A DNA stretch of 64,000 bases, taken from Linanthus parryae (lineage: Eukaryota; Streptophyta; Magnoliopsida; Ericales; Polemoniaceae). Made by a program: the position numbers and the translations under genes. The notes under the pieces were generated by a model. It had not been told where the DNA came from and made no database searches. It saw nothing but the letters and a program-made list of their open reading frames with translations. Location: contig JALGPY010000003.1 in the NCBI GenBank assembly GCA_023055425.1, positions 67,006,991-67,070,990 of the forward strand. Reading direction: 5' to 3'. Of the stretch, positions 1 to 10,467 are shown in pieces (position 1 is the first letter of the stretch; each line of letters starts with the position of its first letter).

Positions 1-246
1 AGGGTGAAGGTGGAGGATTATGTGTCTACAAGGACTCGGATGTGCTACTCAATGGGTCAAGGATGGGACTTTGTATGTGCTACAAGGTTCGACTATCAGA
101 GGGTCTGTCGGAGTTGCCTCAGCCGAGATTAGAAAAGCTGATCTAACTAAGCTGTGGCATATGAGACTCGGTCATATGAGTGAACGTGGAATGCTGGAAC
201 TTCAAAAGAAGGGGTATCTCACCGGGCATGCGCCCAAGGTCCTAGG
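1..246 (+). pseudogene. Copia-A pre-integrase (zinc region) fragment
   Basis: The reading frame ends with LWHMRLGHMSERGMLEL, the conserved H-x3-H part of the gag_pre-integrase zinc domain at the start of copia integrase. The frame stops being copia exactly at 246, where the gag-only gypsy element begins. The matching integrase resumes at 7701. The upstream part encodes the linker between protease and integrase and enters from outside the window. Role by family: integrase N-terminus that helps integrase bind cDNA ends. Confidence 0.85.
242..246. repeat. Target-site duplication ctagg, left copy
   Basis: The five bases ctagg directly precede the TG of the left LTR. The same five bases (7701-7705) directly follow the CA of the right LTR. 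This fixes both borders of the gag-only element and shows that it inserted into copia-A. Confidence 0.95.
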
Positions 247-2068
247 TGTAATACCCCGAATTTTAATTAGGTTTTATTTGGTAAATTCGGAAAAATATTT
301 GACGATTTCAAGAAATACTATTTCAAGTTATTATGGACTTAATTTTAGTTTCTAAATTATATGGGTATTATGTGGCATTTATGAGTATCTAGTATTCCGT
401 TTTGGGGTTATCTGAAGTTTATAAAAGTTTAGATATCTTTGAGTGCTTGTTATTATTAATATCAAAATATATAATAATATAATTTTGTGTTAATTTCCGT
501 TAGTTAGTATCGCATTCCGAAAATACCCCTCTTGTATGTGTAATCTTGTACTTACCATCAATTTTTAATATTTACATCTCAACCCTCATTTTCTTGGTAT
601 TCTAAATTTCTACCACAACTAATTTGTTGGGAGAATGGTAATTTCTCATAAGCCCCTTCACCACTATCAAGTCAACCCAATTAAAATAATAGTCCTACTA
701 GTCATGATATGACTATATGATGCATACCATCCCACCTTACCCTCATATGATTCTTTCCATCACTCTTCAATACATCTCTTTCTCTATTTGGGGCTGAAAC
801 AACCCAATCAATTCAGCTCCATCATCATCTTCTTTATCTCCTTCATTCATTTCCCCCTTTTTCTTCAAATCCTCCATGGAAGCATCTTAAGCTCTTCAAG
901 GCCCAAGCTTTCTAAGGCCTCCAAATAATTCTAATCCTTCTTGGGGCTGGTATTGTAAGTATTATTTATCATATATATCTTTTATATCTTGTGCATGTTT
1001 GGTTTAACATCATGTCTTGTTGGTGATTTCTTGGATTGTGATGCATGTGTGTCTAGAACATGAATTGGAGATTTTAAACTTGTTTTCTTTCAAATTATTC
1101 ACATGATTCTCCAAAATTCTTGTTTGATCTCCTTTTATATGTCTAATTGGTTGTATTTGAATATAAAAACATGTTTCTCAAGTTGCATGTATCATAGAAT
1201 TGATTTGATTATGGTTTGAGTGTTCTAGGTAAAATTGCATGTTCTTACAATCTGACCAGTTTGTCAAAAACGTGGACTATGTCTATATTTTGTATATGTG
1301 AAATTTTAAACTCTTAAATATTTTGAAACTAGACTCAGAGAGGGTCATTTTGAGAAAAAATCAACTTCATAGCCTTTTTGGTTAGGGAGATAAGCTCATT
1401 CAAAGTTGCATGTTTTCTGAAACTCTATTTCTGGACCTATTTTGCCATTTTTTCTAAAACCTCACTTTTCAGAAACTTTTTGAACCTCATATTTCTTGTG
1501 TTGTAACTAGACACATTGAGGGTTAATTCTGGAGAATATGAGCATCATTGCTATTCTCCAAGTTGTAGTAATTGTCCTTCAAAGTTGAATGTTTCTGCCA
1601 AACACTTCTCTGCATAGCAGTGTTTGTTATTTTTGTAACTTGAGTTTTATGTTAGCTATTCATTATTTTCTTGGTGTTCCTAAAAATAGAAACATTTAGG
1701 TTCATCATATATTAATTTTATTAGTTTAGGAGATGCTTTAATATGGTAAATGTGGCTCAAAAGTTAGAGCTACAATTCTGTCCAGAATTGTAGTTTCACA
1801 TGTTTTAGAAAATTTGAATTCTTGAATTTCTAAATATTTTGTTCGAATTATTTTTATATGTGAGAATCATGATATGTGCATAAGTGACATTTAGAATCAT
1901 GTGCATATAGAACACGTATTCGAAACGTGAGTACACCACTTGAAAATGGATTTTATTGGGATAATTAAGGATGGACCAAGTCTTACGACCTAGCATGCAC
2001 CCATATAGAATTAGGGCATTCTTTATTTAGAAGTAAAATCTTTGTGACTAGGGATTTTTACATTGTAG

Positions 2069-2133
2069 GGGACGGATTCGTGGACGTAGGCTTCGTCGAC
2101 GCCCCTTCGTACTAACTTCTGAGGCGACTTCAG
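2069..2133 (+). promoter_or_regulatory. Candidate LTR mini-exon (65 nt), 5' LTR of gag-only element
   Basis: The segment is preceded by TTACATTGTAG (acceptor) and followed by CAG|GTGAGA (donor). The same arrangement, with a shared GACG...TTCG...GACG core, occurs in the Tekay LTRs (34051, 57979), the minus-strand solo LTR (17406-17474) and the outer solo LTR (60635). I infer a noncoding middle exon of the 5' leader. The second copy in this element is 6625-6689. Confidence 0.55.
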
Positions 2134-2398
2134 GTGAGATTACCTGCTTAGCCTCGTGTGTCTTGCTTCCTTCGTGTCAAAATATGATCTTATGTTTTGT
2201 CTCAAAATTTACTTGTGAGTTCCATGCTTATTCTTGTGTGCCTAGCTTCTTTGTGTCGACGTGTGATTCTATATCTTGTCTCAAAATCTGTTTTTGATTC
2301 ACATGCTTTACTTGAGTTGTTTACGTTTCGAAACGATCACCTAGATAAATAATAATTCGTTAATAACGTAAAGTGGAATGTCGCACGTACCGAAATCT

Positions 2399-2543
2399 GT
2401 TACTATTTGGGAGGTCCTTTGTTGACCGTTACTATTTGGGAAGTCCTTTGTTGACCGTTACTATTTGGGAGGTCCTTTGTTGACCGTTAGTATTTGGGAG
2501 GTCCTTTGTTGACCGTTAGTGTTTGGGAGGTCCTTTGTTGACC
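2399..2543 (+). repeat. 29-bp tandem array, five units, in the 5' LTR
   Basis: Five head-to-tail 29-bp units run from 2399 to 2543, each containing TTTGGGAGGTCCTTTG with one or two substitutions. They lie in the predicted second LTR intron. The partner LTR has six units (6956-7129), which accounts for most of the length difference between the LTRs. Confidence 0.95.
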
Positions 2544-3113
2544 AATACTATCTCCGGTACTGTGCATAATAATCCAGCTTCTTTGACTCTATATTGGGAA
2601 ACTGTTAATTATACTTGTGTTTTGAATGGTCAATGAAACTTGTGAAATAATTAATTGGAAATTTGATAATTATCTGAATGTTTCTTATTAGCACCTATTT
2701 ATACCGTTGTGTACTCTGATAATTTTTATTAATACTCTGTTACTATTATCTTATTTAACTCGTGATCCAACATAGTTCATCTTTTCTGCTTTACATGCTA
2801 AGGTGTGTCTCACTCAGTATTTATTGCTGACTTTTGAAAACTGCGGTTCTTGTTTTCCTTCCCACCGCAGGTCTAGGAGCTGAGTATCTTAGAATAAAAG
2901 GGCGAGGGACTCACGTAGACTGATAACGCCACGATTAGCATCTAGTGTTGTTAGGTTATTGTGTAGTAATAAGAACCTCTTGTATAAGACTCTAAGTTTA
3001 ACGCTTATTATTATAAATTTATGTTGGTGAATTGTATTGCTTTTGAGTTCCGCCAATTCTAGTAAGCATCGCCCTCCCGGTCTCGTCCCAAGCCGGATAA
3101 AGGGGGTTGTTGC

Positions 3114-3467
3114 ATGTGGTATCAGAGCGGTTCTTTCCACTAAGGGATAAAACATGTAGGGTAACCTAAAATGAACATAGGGCAAGATAAAATACAGAAA
3201 GTCGGGTATTTGGGAATTATTGTTTATTTCCTCTTGCATGATTAGTTGTTACTTGTTATCCGACATTATTATGTTTTGTGTTGGGACCTAGTGCTAGATA
3301 CGGTATATGGGTTTGAAGTCATACTTCTATGAATTTTATTGTGGATTCTTATTTGTATATCTCGACGAGATATATTGTGTGAGTGGTTGATATTAAATAC
3401 TTACTGGTTGTGACATGTTACTTGTGCTAGCGCGTGTGTCGAGTTAAGAGATCTTTTAGGGTTACAA
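3114..3467 (+). promoter_or_regulatory. Primer-binding site and gag leader of the gag-only element
   Basis: TGGTATCAGAGCGG begins at 3117, three bases after the LTR end. It is the usual plant primer site matching the 3' end of initiator methionine tRNA. The remaining leader of about 340 bp up to the gag start at 3468 holds no open frame that I can support. Confidence 0.9.
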
Positions 3468-4700
3468 ATGGAAGAAGAAGAAGCACTACACCCGCAGGTG
3501 GCTTTATTGATCAATCAGATGGGTCAGTTTGTTCAGGCAGTGAAAAACGGCACCCATAACAACAACAATCAGAACAACAATAATAATGTTGTCATTGAAC
3601 GGGAACCTGATTGGGCTAAGAAGATAGCTCAGCAAAACCCGAGTTGCTTCTATGGGGAAGAGGATTCTGTATTGCTTGAGAATTGGATTAGGGACTTCGA
3701 CAAAATATTCCAGGCCATGGAGTGCCCAGAAGCCCGCAAGATTAAAGAGGCGGCATTCTACTTTAAGGGAAAAGCTGATAATTGGTGGACAGCTAATCGA
3801 GCAAGATTCATGGCTCAAGAAGGCTTCAACTGGGAGACACTGAAGACTGCGATGAGAATTGCCTTCTATCCGGAGCATGTCAAGGAGAGGAAGTACCAGG
3901 ATTTCATCACACTGAAGCAAGGCAACGAATCTGTAACAGCCTACTACGACAAGTTTGTGGAGTTAGCCCGGTTCGCAGAGGACACGGTGCCTACTGAAAG
4001 GCGCATGGTCACTCGCTTTATAGGAGGTCTGAAGCTTGAAATTCAGAGAACCATGCTCACCAGAACCTACGACACCTTGTCAGAGGCATACGGAATTGCA
4101 GATAACATCTGGAGAGTCGATCGAGTGCTGACACAACAATTGGGGAAAAGAAAATTCGAAGGCCAGGAGGATGACAACTATGGACAAGGCAGGAACAACC
4201 AAGGGGCAGAAAAGCGTTCTAATACATTCAATGGAGGGGGAAGTCTGAACCAGAACTAGGTGGCAAGGCCTAACCGTCACTACTATTGTAAGAAGTGCAA
4301 TGGGGATTACCCAGGAGTTACATGTGATGGGACCAGGGTGACATGCGACTATTGTGGAATCAAGGTCCACAGGATGTACGAGTGCAACAAAAGAAGTGAA
4401 GTAGCCTATCGAAAAGATAATAATAGAGGGTATGATCGGAGGAATGACCAGAACAACTGGAATGGAGGGAATCCGCCTCGTAACAACAACTATGGAAATG
4501 GGACCGTGGGTCAGCATGGCAACTATCGAGGAAATGGAAATGGAGGGAAGAATAATAATACGAATGCTAACCACGGAGCTAGCAACAATGAGAAAAAGAA
4601 TGGAGGAAAATCAGCTCAGGGCAACAATCAGAGACCGTCTGGTCAGATCTTTGTGATGAGCGAAACCGAGGCTCGGGCAATAAACAACAAAGAAGGTTAG
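3468..4700 (+). pseudogene. gag: Gag polyprotein (capsid and zinc knuckle) of the gag-only element
   Basis: The first 263 codons contain a Ty3/gypsy capsid domain (retrotransposon gag family): the core runs from about residue 50 to 200 and includes AAFYFKGKADNWW and a conserved TLKQGNESVTAYY block. An in-frame TAG at 4257-4259 then interrupts it, and the same frame continues to 4700 with a CX2CX4HX4C knuckle (CDYCGIKVHRMYEC) and an N/G-rich basic tail. The stop sits where a CAG codon would fit, so a single C-to-T change may have split an otherwise complete gag. Gag packages element RNA into cytoplasmic particles. No pol follows. The start was chosen at the ATG opening MEEEEALHPQ, which precedes all recognisable capsid sequence. 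Confidence 0.88.
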
Positions 4701-4765
4701 CATTCTAACTTAATCTATGTGCATCTCAATTAGGAAAACCCATTGAGACTTTAGTGGCCTGTCGT

Positions 4766-4802
4766 AGCTTCGAGGACGAAGCTCATTCTAGGGGGGTAAG
4801 GA
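4766..4802 (+). promoter_or_regulatory. Hairpin and polypurine tract before the 3' LTR (gag-only element)
   Basis: AGCTTCGAGGACGAAGCT (from 4766) forms a 7-bp inverted repeat around AGGA. The purine-rich AGGGGGGTAAGGA (4790-4802) follows and abuts the 3' LTR, where it would prime plus-strand DNA. The same hairpin-plus-purine order occurs before the Tekay 3' LTR at about 56770-56805. Confidence 0.85.
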
Positions 4803-7700
4803 TGTAATACCCCGAATTTTAATTAGGTTTTATTTGGTAAATTCGGAAAAATATTTGACGATTTCAAGAAATACTATTTCAAGTTATTATGGACTTAATT
4901 TTAGTTTCTAAATTATATGGGTATTATGTGGCATTTATGAGTATCTAGTATTCCGTTTTGGGGTTATCTGAAGTTTATAAAAGTTTGGATATCTTTGAGT
5001 GCTTGTTATTATTAATATCAAAATATATAATAATATAATTTTGTGTTAATTTCCATTAGTTAGTATCGCATTCCGAAAATACCCCTCTTGTATGTGTAAT
5101 CTTGTACTTACCATCAATTTTTAATATTTACATCTCAACCCTCATTTTCTTGGTATTCTAAATTTCTACCACAACTAATTTGTTGGGAGAATGGTAATTG
5201 CTCATAAGCCCCTCCACCACTATCAAGTCAACCCAATTAAAATAATAGTCCTACTAGTCATGATATGACTATATGATGCATACCATCCCACCTTACCCTC
5301 ATATGATTCTTTCCATCACTCTTCAATACATCTCTTTCTCTATTTGGGGCTGAAACAACCCAATCAACTCAGCTCCATCATCATCTTCTTCATCTCCTCC
5401 ATTCATTTCCCCCTTTTTCTTCAAATCCTCCATGGAAGCATCTTAAGCTCTTCAAGGCCCAAGCTTTCTAAGGCCTCCAAATAATTCTAATCCTTATTGG
5501 GCTGGTATTGTAAGTATTATTTATCCTATATATCTTTTATATCTTGTGCATGTTTGGTTTAACATCATGTCTTGTTGGTGATTTCTTGGATTGTGATGCA
5601 TGTGTGTCTAGAACATAGATTGGAGATTTTAAACTTTTTTTCTTTCAAATTCTTCACATGATTCCCCAAAATTCTTGTTTGATCTCTTTTTATATGTCTA
5701 ATTGGTTGTATTTGAATATAAAAACATGTTTCTCAAGTTGCATGTATCATAGAATTGATTTGATTATGGTTTGAGTGTTCTAGGTAAAATTGCATGTTCT
5801 TACAATCTGACCAGTTTGTCAAAAACGTGGACTATGTCTATATTTTGTATCTGTGAAATTTTAAACTCTTAAATATTTTGAAACTAGACTCAGAGAGGGT
5901 CATTTTGAGAGAAAAATCAACTTCATGGCCTTTTTGGTTAGGAAGATAAGCTCATTCAAAGTTGCATGTTTACTGAAACTCTGTTTCTGGACCTATTTTG
6001 CCATTTTTTCTAAAACCTCACTTTTCAGAAACTTTTTGAACCTCATCTTTCTTGTGTTGTAACTAGACACATTGAGGGTTAATTCTGGAGAATATGAGCA
6101 TCATTGCTATTTTCCAAGTTGTAGTAATTGTCCTTCAAAGTTGAATGTTTCTGCCAAACACTTCTCTGCATAGCAGTGTTTTTTATTTTTGTAACTTGAG
6201 TTTTATGTTAGCTATTCATGATTTTCTTGATGTTCCTGAAAATACAAACATTTAGGTTCATCATATATTAATTTTATTATTTTAGGAGATGCTTTAATAT
6301 GGTAAATGTGGCTCTAAAGTCAGAGCTACAATTCTGTCCAGAATTGTATTTTCACATGTTTTAGAAAATTTGAATTCTTGAATTTCGAAATATTTTGTTC
6401 GACTTATTTTGATATGTGAGCATCATGATATGTGCATAAGTGACATTTAGAATCATGTGCATATAGAACAGGTATTCGAAACGTGAGTACACCACTTGAA
6501 AATGGGTTTTATTGGGATAATTAAGGATGGACCAAGTCTTACGACCTAGCAAGCACCCATAAAGAATTAGGGCATTCTTTATTTAGAAGTAAAATCTTTG
6601 TGACTAGGGATTTTTACATTGTAGGGGACGGATTCGTGGACGTAGGCTTCGTCGACGCCCCTTCGTACTAACTTCTGAGGCGACTTCAGGTGAGATTACC
6701 TGCTTAGCCTCGTGTGTCTTGCTTCCTTCGTGTCAAAATACGATATTATGTTTTGTCTCAAAATTTAATTGTGAGTTCCATGCTTATTCTTGTGTGCCTT
6801 GCTTCTTTCGTGTCGACGTGTGATTCTATAACTTGTCTGAAAATGTGTTTTTGATTCACATGCTTTACTTGAGTTGTTTACATTTCGAAACGATCACCTA
6901 GATAAATAATAATTCGTTAATAACGTAAAGTGGAATGTCGGACGTACCGAAATCTGTTACTATTTGGGAGGTTCTTTGTTGACCGTTATTATTTGGGAGG
7001 TCCTTTGTTGACCGTTACTATTTGGGAGGTCCTTTGTTGACCGTTACTATTTGGGAGGTCCTTTGTTGACCGTTACTATTTGGGAGGTCCTTTGTTGACC
7101 GTTAGTGTTTGGGAGGTCCTTTGTTGACCAATACTATCTCCGGTACTGTGCATAATAATCCAGCTTCTTTGACTCTATATTGGGAAATTGTTAATTATAC
7201 TTGTGTTTTGAATGGTCAATGAAACTTGTGAAATAATTAATTGGAAATTTGATAATTATCTGAATGTTTCTTATTAGCACCTATTTATACCGTTGTGTAC
7301 TCTGATAATTTTTATTAATACTCTGTTACTATTATCTTATTTAACTCGTGATCCAACATAGTTCATCATTTCTGCTTTACATGCTAAGGTGTGTCTCACT
7401 CAGTATTTATTGTCGACTTTCGAAAAATGCGGTTCTTGTTTTCCTTCCCACCGCAGGTCTAGGAGCTGAGTATCTTAGAATAGAAGGGCGAGGGACTCAC
7501 GTAGATTGATAACGCCACGATTAGCATCTAGTGTTGTTAGGTTATTGTGTAATAATAAGCACCTGTTGTATAAGACTCTAAGTTTAACGCTTACTATTAT
7601 AAATTTATGTTGGTGAATTGTATTGCTTTTGAGTTCCGCCAATTCTAGTAAGCATCGCCCTCCCGGTCTCGTCCCGAGCCGGATAAAGGGGGTTGTTGCA
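4803..7700 (+). repeat. 3' LTR of the gag-only element
   Basis: Full-length partner of 247-3113, starting TGTAATACCCCG and ending GGGTTGTTGCA at 7700. It includes the mini-exon at 6625-6689 and six 29-bp units at 6956-7129. It is followed by the right TSD copy ctagg and resumed copia-A integrase. Confidence 0.95.
6956..7129 (+). repeat. 29-bp tandem array, six units, in the 3' LTR
   Basis: Six units of the array described at 2399-2543. One more unit than the left LTR means that the array changed length after insertion. Confidence 0.95.
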
Positions 7701-8718
7701 CTAGGGTTTTGTGAGCACTCCGTGTATGGGAAGCTACAGCGTAGAAAGTTCCCTAAGGTGGTTCATAGAACGAAAGGTACTCTTGATTATATCCATTCGG
7801 ATTGCTGGGGTCCATCTCGAGTTGAGGCGATTGGCGGGTATAGGTATTTTATGAGCATCATAGACGATTACTCCATGATGCCTTGGATATTCGTGATGAA
7901 GCACAAGAGTAAAGCCTTCGCAAGATTCAAGGAGTGGAAGACGCTAGTAGAGAATCAGGTGGGAAAGAATGTGAAGAGGCTTGCACACGGACAACGGCTT
8001 AGAGTTTTTTTCATCAGAGTTTGATGGATTCTGCAAGGATCAGGGAATAGCACGCCATCGCAACGTCCGGCACACACCGCAGCAGAACGGTGTAGCTGAG
8101 AGAATGAATCAGACACTTTTGGCGAAAGCAAGGTGCATGCTTTCGAATGCAGGTCTTTATAGAGGCTTTTGGGGAGAGGCAGTTTCCATGGCAAGCTATC
8201 TCATAAATCGGAGCCCGCACACAGGTATAGGATGCAAGATTCATATGGAGGTCTGGTCCGGTAGAGCAGTGGATTACTCGGATTTGAGAGTTTTTGGTTG
8301 TGTTGCCTATTATCACGTTGATGATGGAAAACTAGGACCAAGAGCTAAGATGGTAGTATTCATGGGTTTCGGAACAGGTGTGAAGGGATACAAGATATGG
8401 GCAGACAACAAGATTACACTTAGCAGAAGCGTGGTCTTTGATGAGAGTCCTATGTTGAAGAACTCAGTGGAGGTAGAGCTTGGAGATGCAGAGAAGAAGG
8501 TGGAGGGAGAGTCGGATCCTACTGATCCTAAGGATTCTGAAATCCCTACGCCGTCGCCGGAAGCAGAAGAGGAAGAAGCAGAAGAGTCTGATAGTGAGGA
8601 TGCGTCTACAGTAGAGGAATCAGTTCATCATAGTATTGTTGAAGGAAGACCAGGGAAAGTCATAAAGCCTCCTGCTAGATACAGGGATGATGGTATGGTG
8701 GGATATGCATTAAGGTAG
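7701..8718 (+). pseudogene. Copia-A integrase core
   Basis: The frame resumes after the insertion with the rve core: IHSDCWGPSRVEAIGG (first catalytic Asp), then HTDNGLEFFSSEF (second Asp) and TPQQNGVAERMNQTLL (catalytic Glu). A frameshift near 7985 separates the first Asp from the rest. The downstream part has the copia GAP-like region (VFGCVAYYHV) and an acidic linker rich in E, D and S before RT. The enzyme would join element cDNA to chromosomal DNA. The frame ends in a TAG at 8716-8718. Confidence 0.9.
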
Positions 8719-8726
8719 CGGAAGAG

Positions 8727-9048
8727 GTGGAGGGTGAGCCATCCTCCTATAAGGCCGCTATATCCAGTTCCGAGTCAGCACAATGGATTGCCGCGATGGG
8801 AGAAGAGATGGAGTCTCTTAGCAAAAACTCGACTTGGGAGCTTGTTAAATTGCCCGCGGGAGGGAAGATAGCCAGTTGCAAGTGGGTTTTAAGAAGAAAG
8901 GAAGGAATTGCATCTGAAGAGGGCGTCAAGTATAAGGCAAGGCTAGTTGCAAGAAGGTTTAGTCAGAAAGAGGGAGTTGAATACAACAAGATCTTCTCAC
9001 CGGTGGTCAGACATACTTCTATCCGGGTGCTACTAGTAATGGTGGAAC
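8727..9048 (+). pseudogene. Copia-A reverse transcriptase, N-terminal part
   Basis: It encodes the start of the copia RT domain (RVT_2): a W(I/L)AAM(G)EEMESL helix, CKWVLRRKEG, YKARLVARRFSQKEG and a VRHTSIRVLL segment. It breaks off at 9048 at the left border of the Angela-like element. The continuation, LDVKTAFLHGELEDEIYM, is found at 19873 onward, so the two halves join exactly across the insertion. Confidence 0.9.
9044..9048. repeat. Target-site duplication ggaac, left copy
   Basis: ggaac at 9044-9048 is repeated at 19873-19877, flanking TG and CA termini of the Angela-like element. The copia-A RT frame is continuous across the two copies. Confidence 0.93.
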
Positions 9049-10453
9049 TGTAGGGTTTTGATTCATGGATCGCACAACGGAAGCATAATCAAACATAAAC
9101 CATGCAAAACCCTCCAAGGATCACAAGTCTAGAGACATAACGATAGTAAAGGTTAGAAATCATAAACACACCTTTGGGTTCTCCTTGATGACTTCAAACG
9201 CGAATAATGTCACGTTCTCTATAGTTGATCCACGCCTAGAGTTGATCCTAGATCTCCCAAACTCCTTGGTGCTAGCCCGGATTAGGAAGAGGAAGAACGA
9301 ATCACGCAAAACGAGACCCAAAAGAGGGCTTCGGCCTCTTTTGGCCGACGGGGACGAGGGCGGCGGCAAGGGGCGGCGTCGGGCCCTCCTTGTTGCTTGC
9401 TCTCTCTCCTTTGTTCTCTCCCACTCTTGTTATGTTCACTAATGAGCATAAGTTATTAGGAAGGAAGGAAGGAGGGTCCTTTATATAGTCCAAAAACTCC
9501 TTGTTAACTACCTAAAGGACTTATTCTAGTCCAACTAGAATTCAATTTAGTCCCTTCCTTGCAAATTAGTCCCTACTAAGTTTGCAAGGGTTTGCAAAGT
9601 GATCATTCTAATTAATTAATCAAATTAATTAATTCCCAAATCTAGTTCAACTCTATATAGCGTGTGACCCCATAGGTTCTATCTAGTTGGTAGCAACTAT
9701 TTGCTAATATGGAGCGGTTTCTAGCAAAACATACATTCTAGCCAACTAATAGAATAGTCATCTTGACAACCTTTGTACAAGTAATTGTCTCATCCCTTTG
9801 CCTCCATATACAGATTGGACACGAGACATACAAGTCACACTCGTATATCCAATCCATAGTTTCTCGATCCATGGGAATAGCCTTATTCGTGCAAATAACA
9901 TCAATATCCTATATTGATTTATTTGAGTCTGGCTAGACATTCTATAAGCACTATCCCTCGAGTGGCCTAGGATATTTGCTCCCTACGTCCACTACGATCT
10001 CTAAGCTTGCTTCTCATTGTATCCAGTACACGCCTTTATAACTACCCAGTTACGGTGTAGCGTTTAACGCTACCAATATCACAATGATCCACAACTAGAA
10101 TATCTAGTGACTTCAAGTCTAAGGATGACAATACCATTGCACCGCGAGAAGCGCTTGTGACTCAATATAACATGTATGTAGCCTTCTCGGAGATGGGTCA
10201 ATCCAGTGCAACATTCCGTAATGCACACCTATGTGTTGGATCATGATATCTCCATATCAATCCAACCCCATACTAGTCTATAGATGATTGTCCTAGTAAT
10301 CATTATACTTGACTAGGGATATTTAAGATAAACAACACATTTTTAAATCTAAGGACTTCATTATATTAAATATCCAATAAATAATAAATGAATTTTCTAG
10401 CCATATACAAATTCATACTAAACTAGATTGCCTCTAGGGCATCTATTTCAACA
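9049..10453 (-). repeat. 3' LTR of copia-B (left copy, minus orientation)
   Basis: It runs from TGTAGGGTTTTG to TTTCAACA on the plus strand. A minus-strand TATA motif (CTATATAAA, about 9480-9488) suits an LTR promoter. Compared with the right LTR it lacks about 26 bp near 9988 (the CGTTATGTGGGAGGG segment). Confidence 0.93.
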
Positions 10454-10467
10454 GTCTCCCACTTGCA

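Larger units (their letters stand above)
247..3113 (+). repeat. 5' LTR of the gag-only element
   Basis: It begins TGTAATACCCCG and ends GGGTTGTTGCA, followed at once by the primer site. The repeat at 4803-7700 matches it along its whole length apart from scattered substitutions, small indels and one tandem-repeat unit. It contains a strong splice donor (GTAAGT at 955), a mini-exon at 2069-2133, a 29-bp tandem array at 2399-2543 and a splice acceptor (CCACCGCAG ending 2870). No long open frame is credible in it. Confidence 0.95.
247..7700 (+). mobile_element. Gag-only non-autonomous Ty3/gypsy element (TR-GAG type)
   Basis: A complete LTR element: LTRs at 247-3113 and 4803-7700, TSD ctagg, primer site directly after the left LTR and a G-rich purine tract directly before the right LTR. 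The internal region is only 1.69 kb and encodes gag alone; there is no trace of protease, RT, RNase H or integrase. Gag-only plant elements are known as TR-GAGs. The very long LTRs relative to the interior are unusual. The gag and the hairpin upstream of the purine tract resemble those of the Tekay element at 32735-59010, so mobilisation by a Tekay-type partner is a reasonable inference. The LTRs are very similar by eye, so the insertion is fairly young compared with its copia-A host. Confidence 0.93.

Noticed and set aside
1805..1996. Conserved minus-strand 63-codon frame in both gag-only LTRs (also 6361-6552)
   Set aside because: It is conserved only because the two LTRs are copies of each other. 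It lies in the predicted LTR intron and has no recognisable features.
4080..4574. Long minus-strand frame opposite gag (Ile/Val/Pro-rich)
   Set aside because: It is the shadow of the Asn/Gly-rich gag tail on the other strand. Composition mimics a membrane protein.
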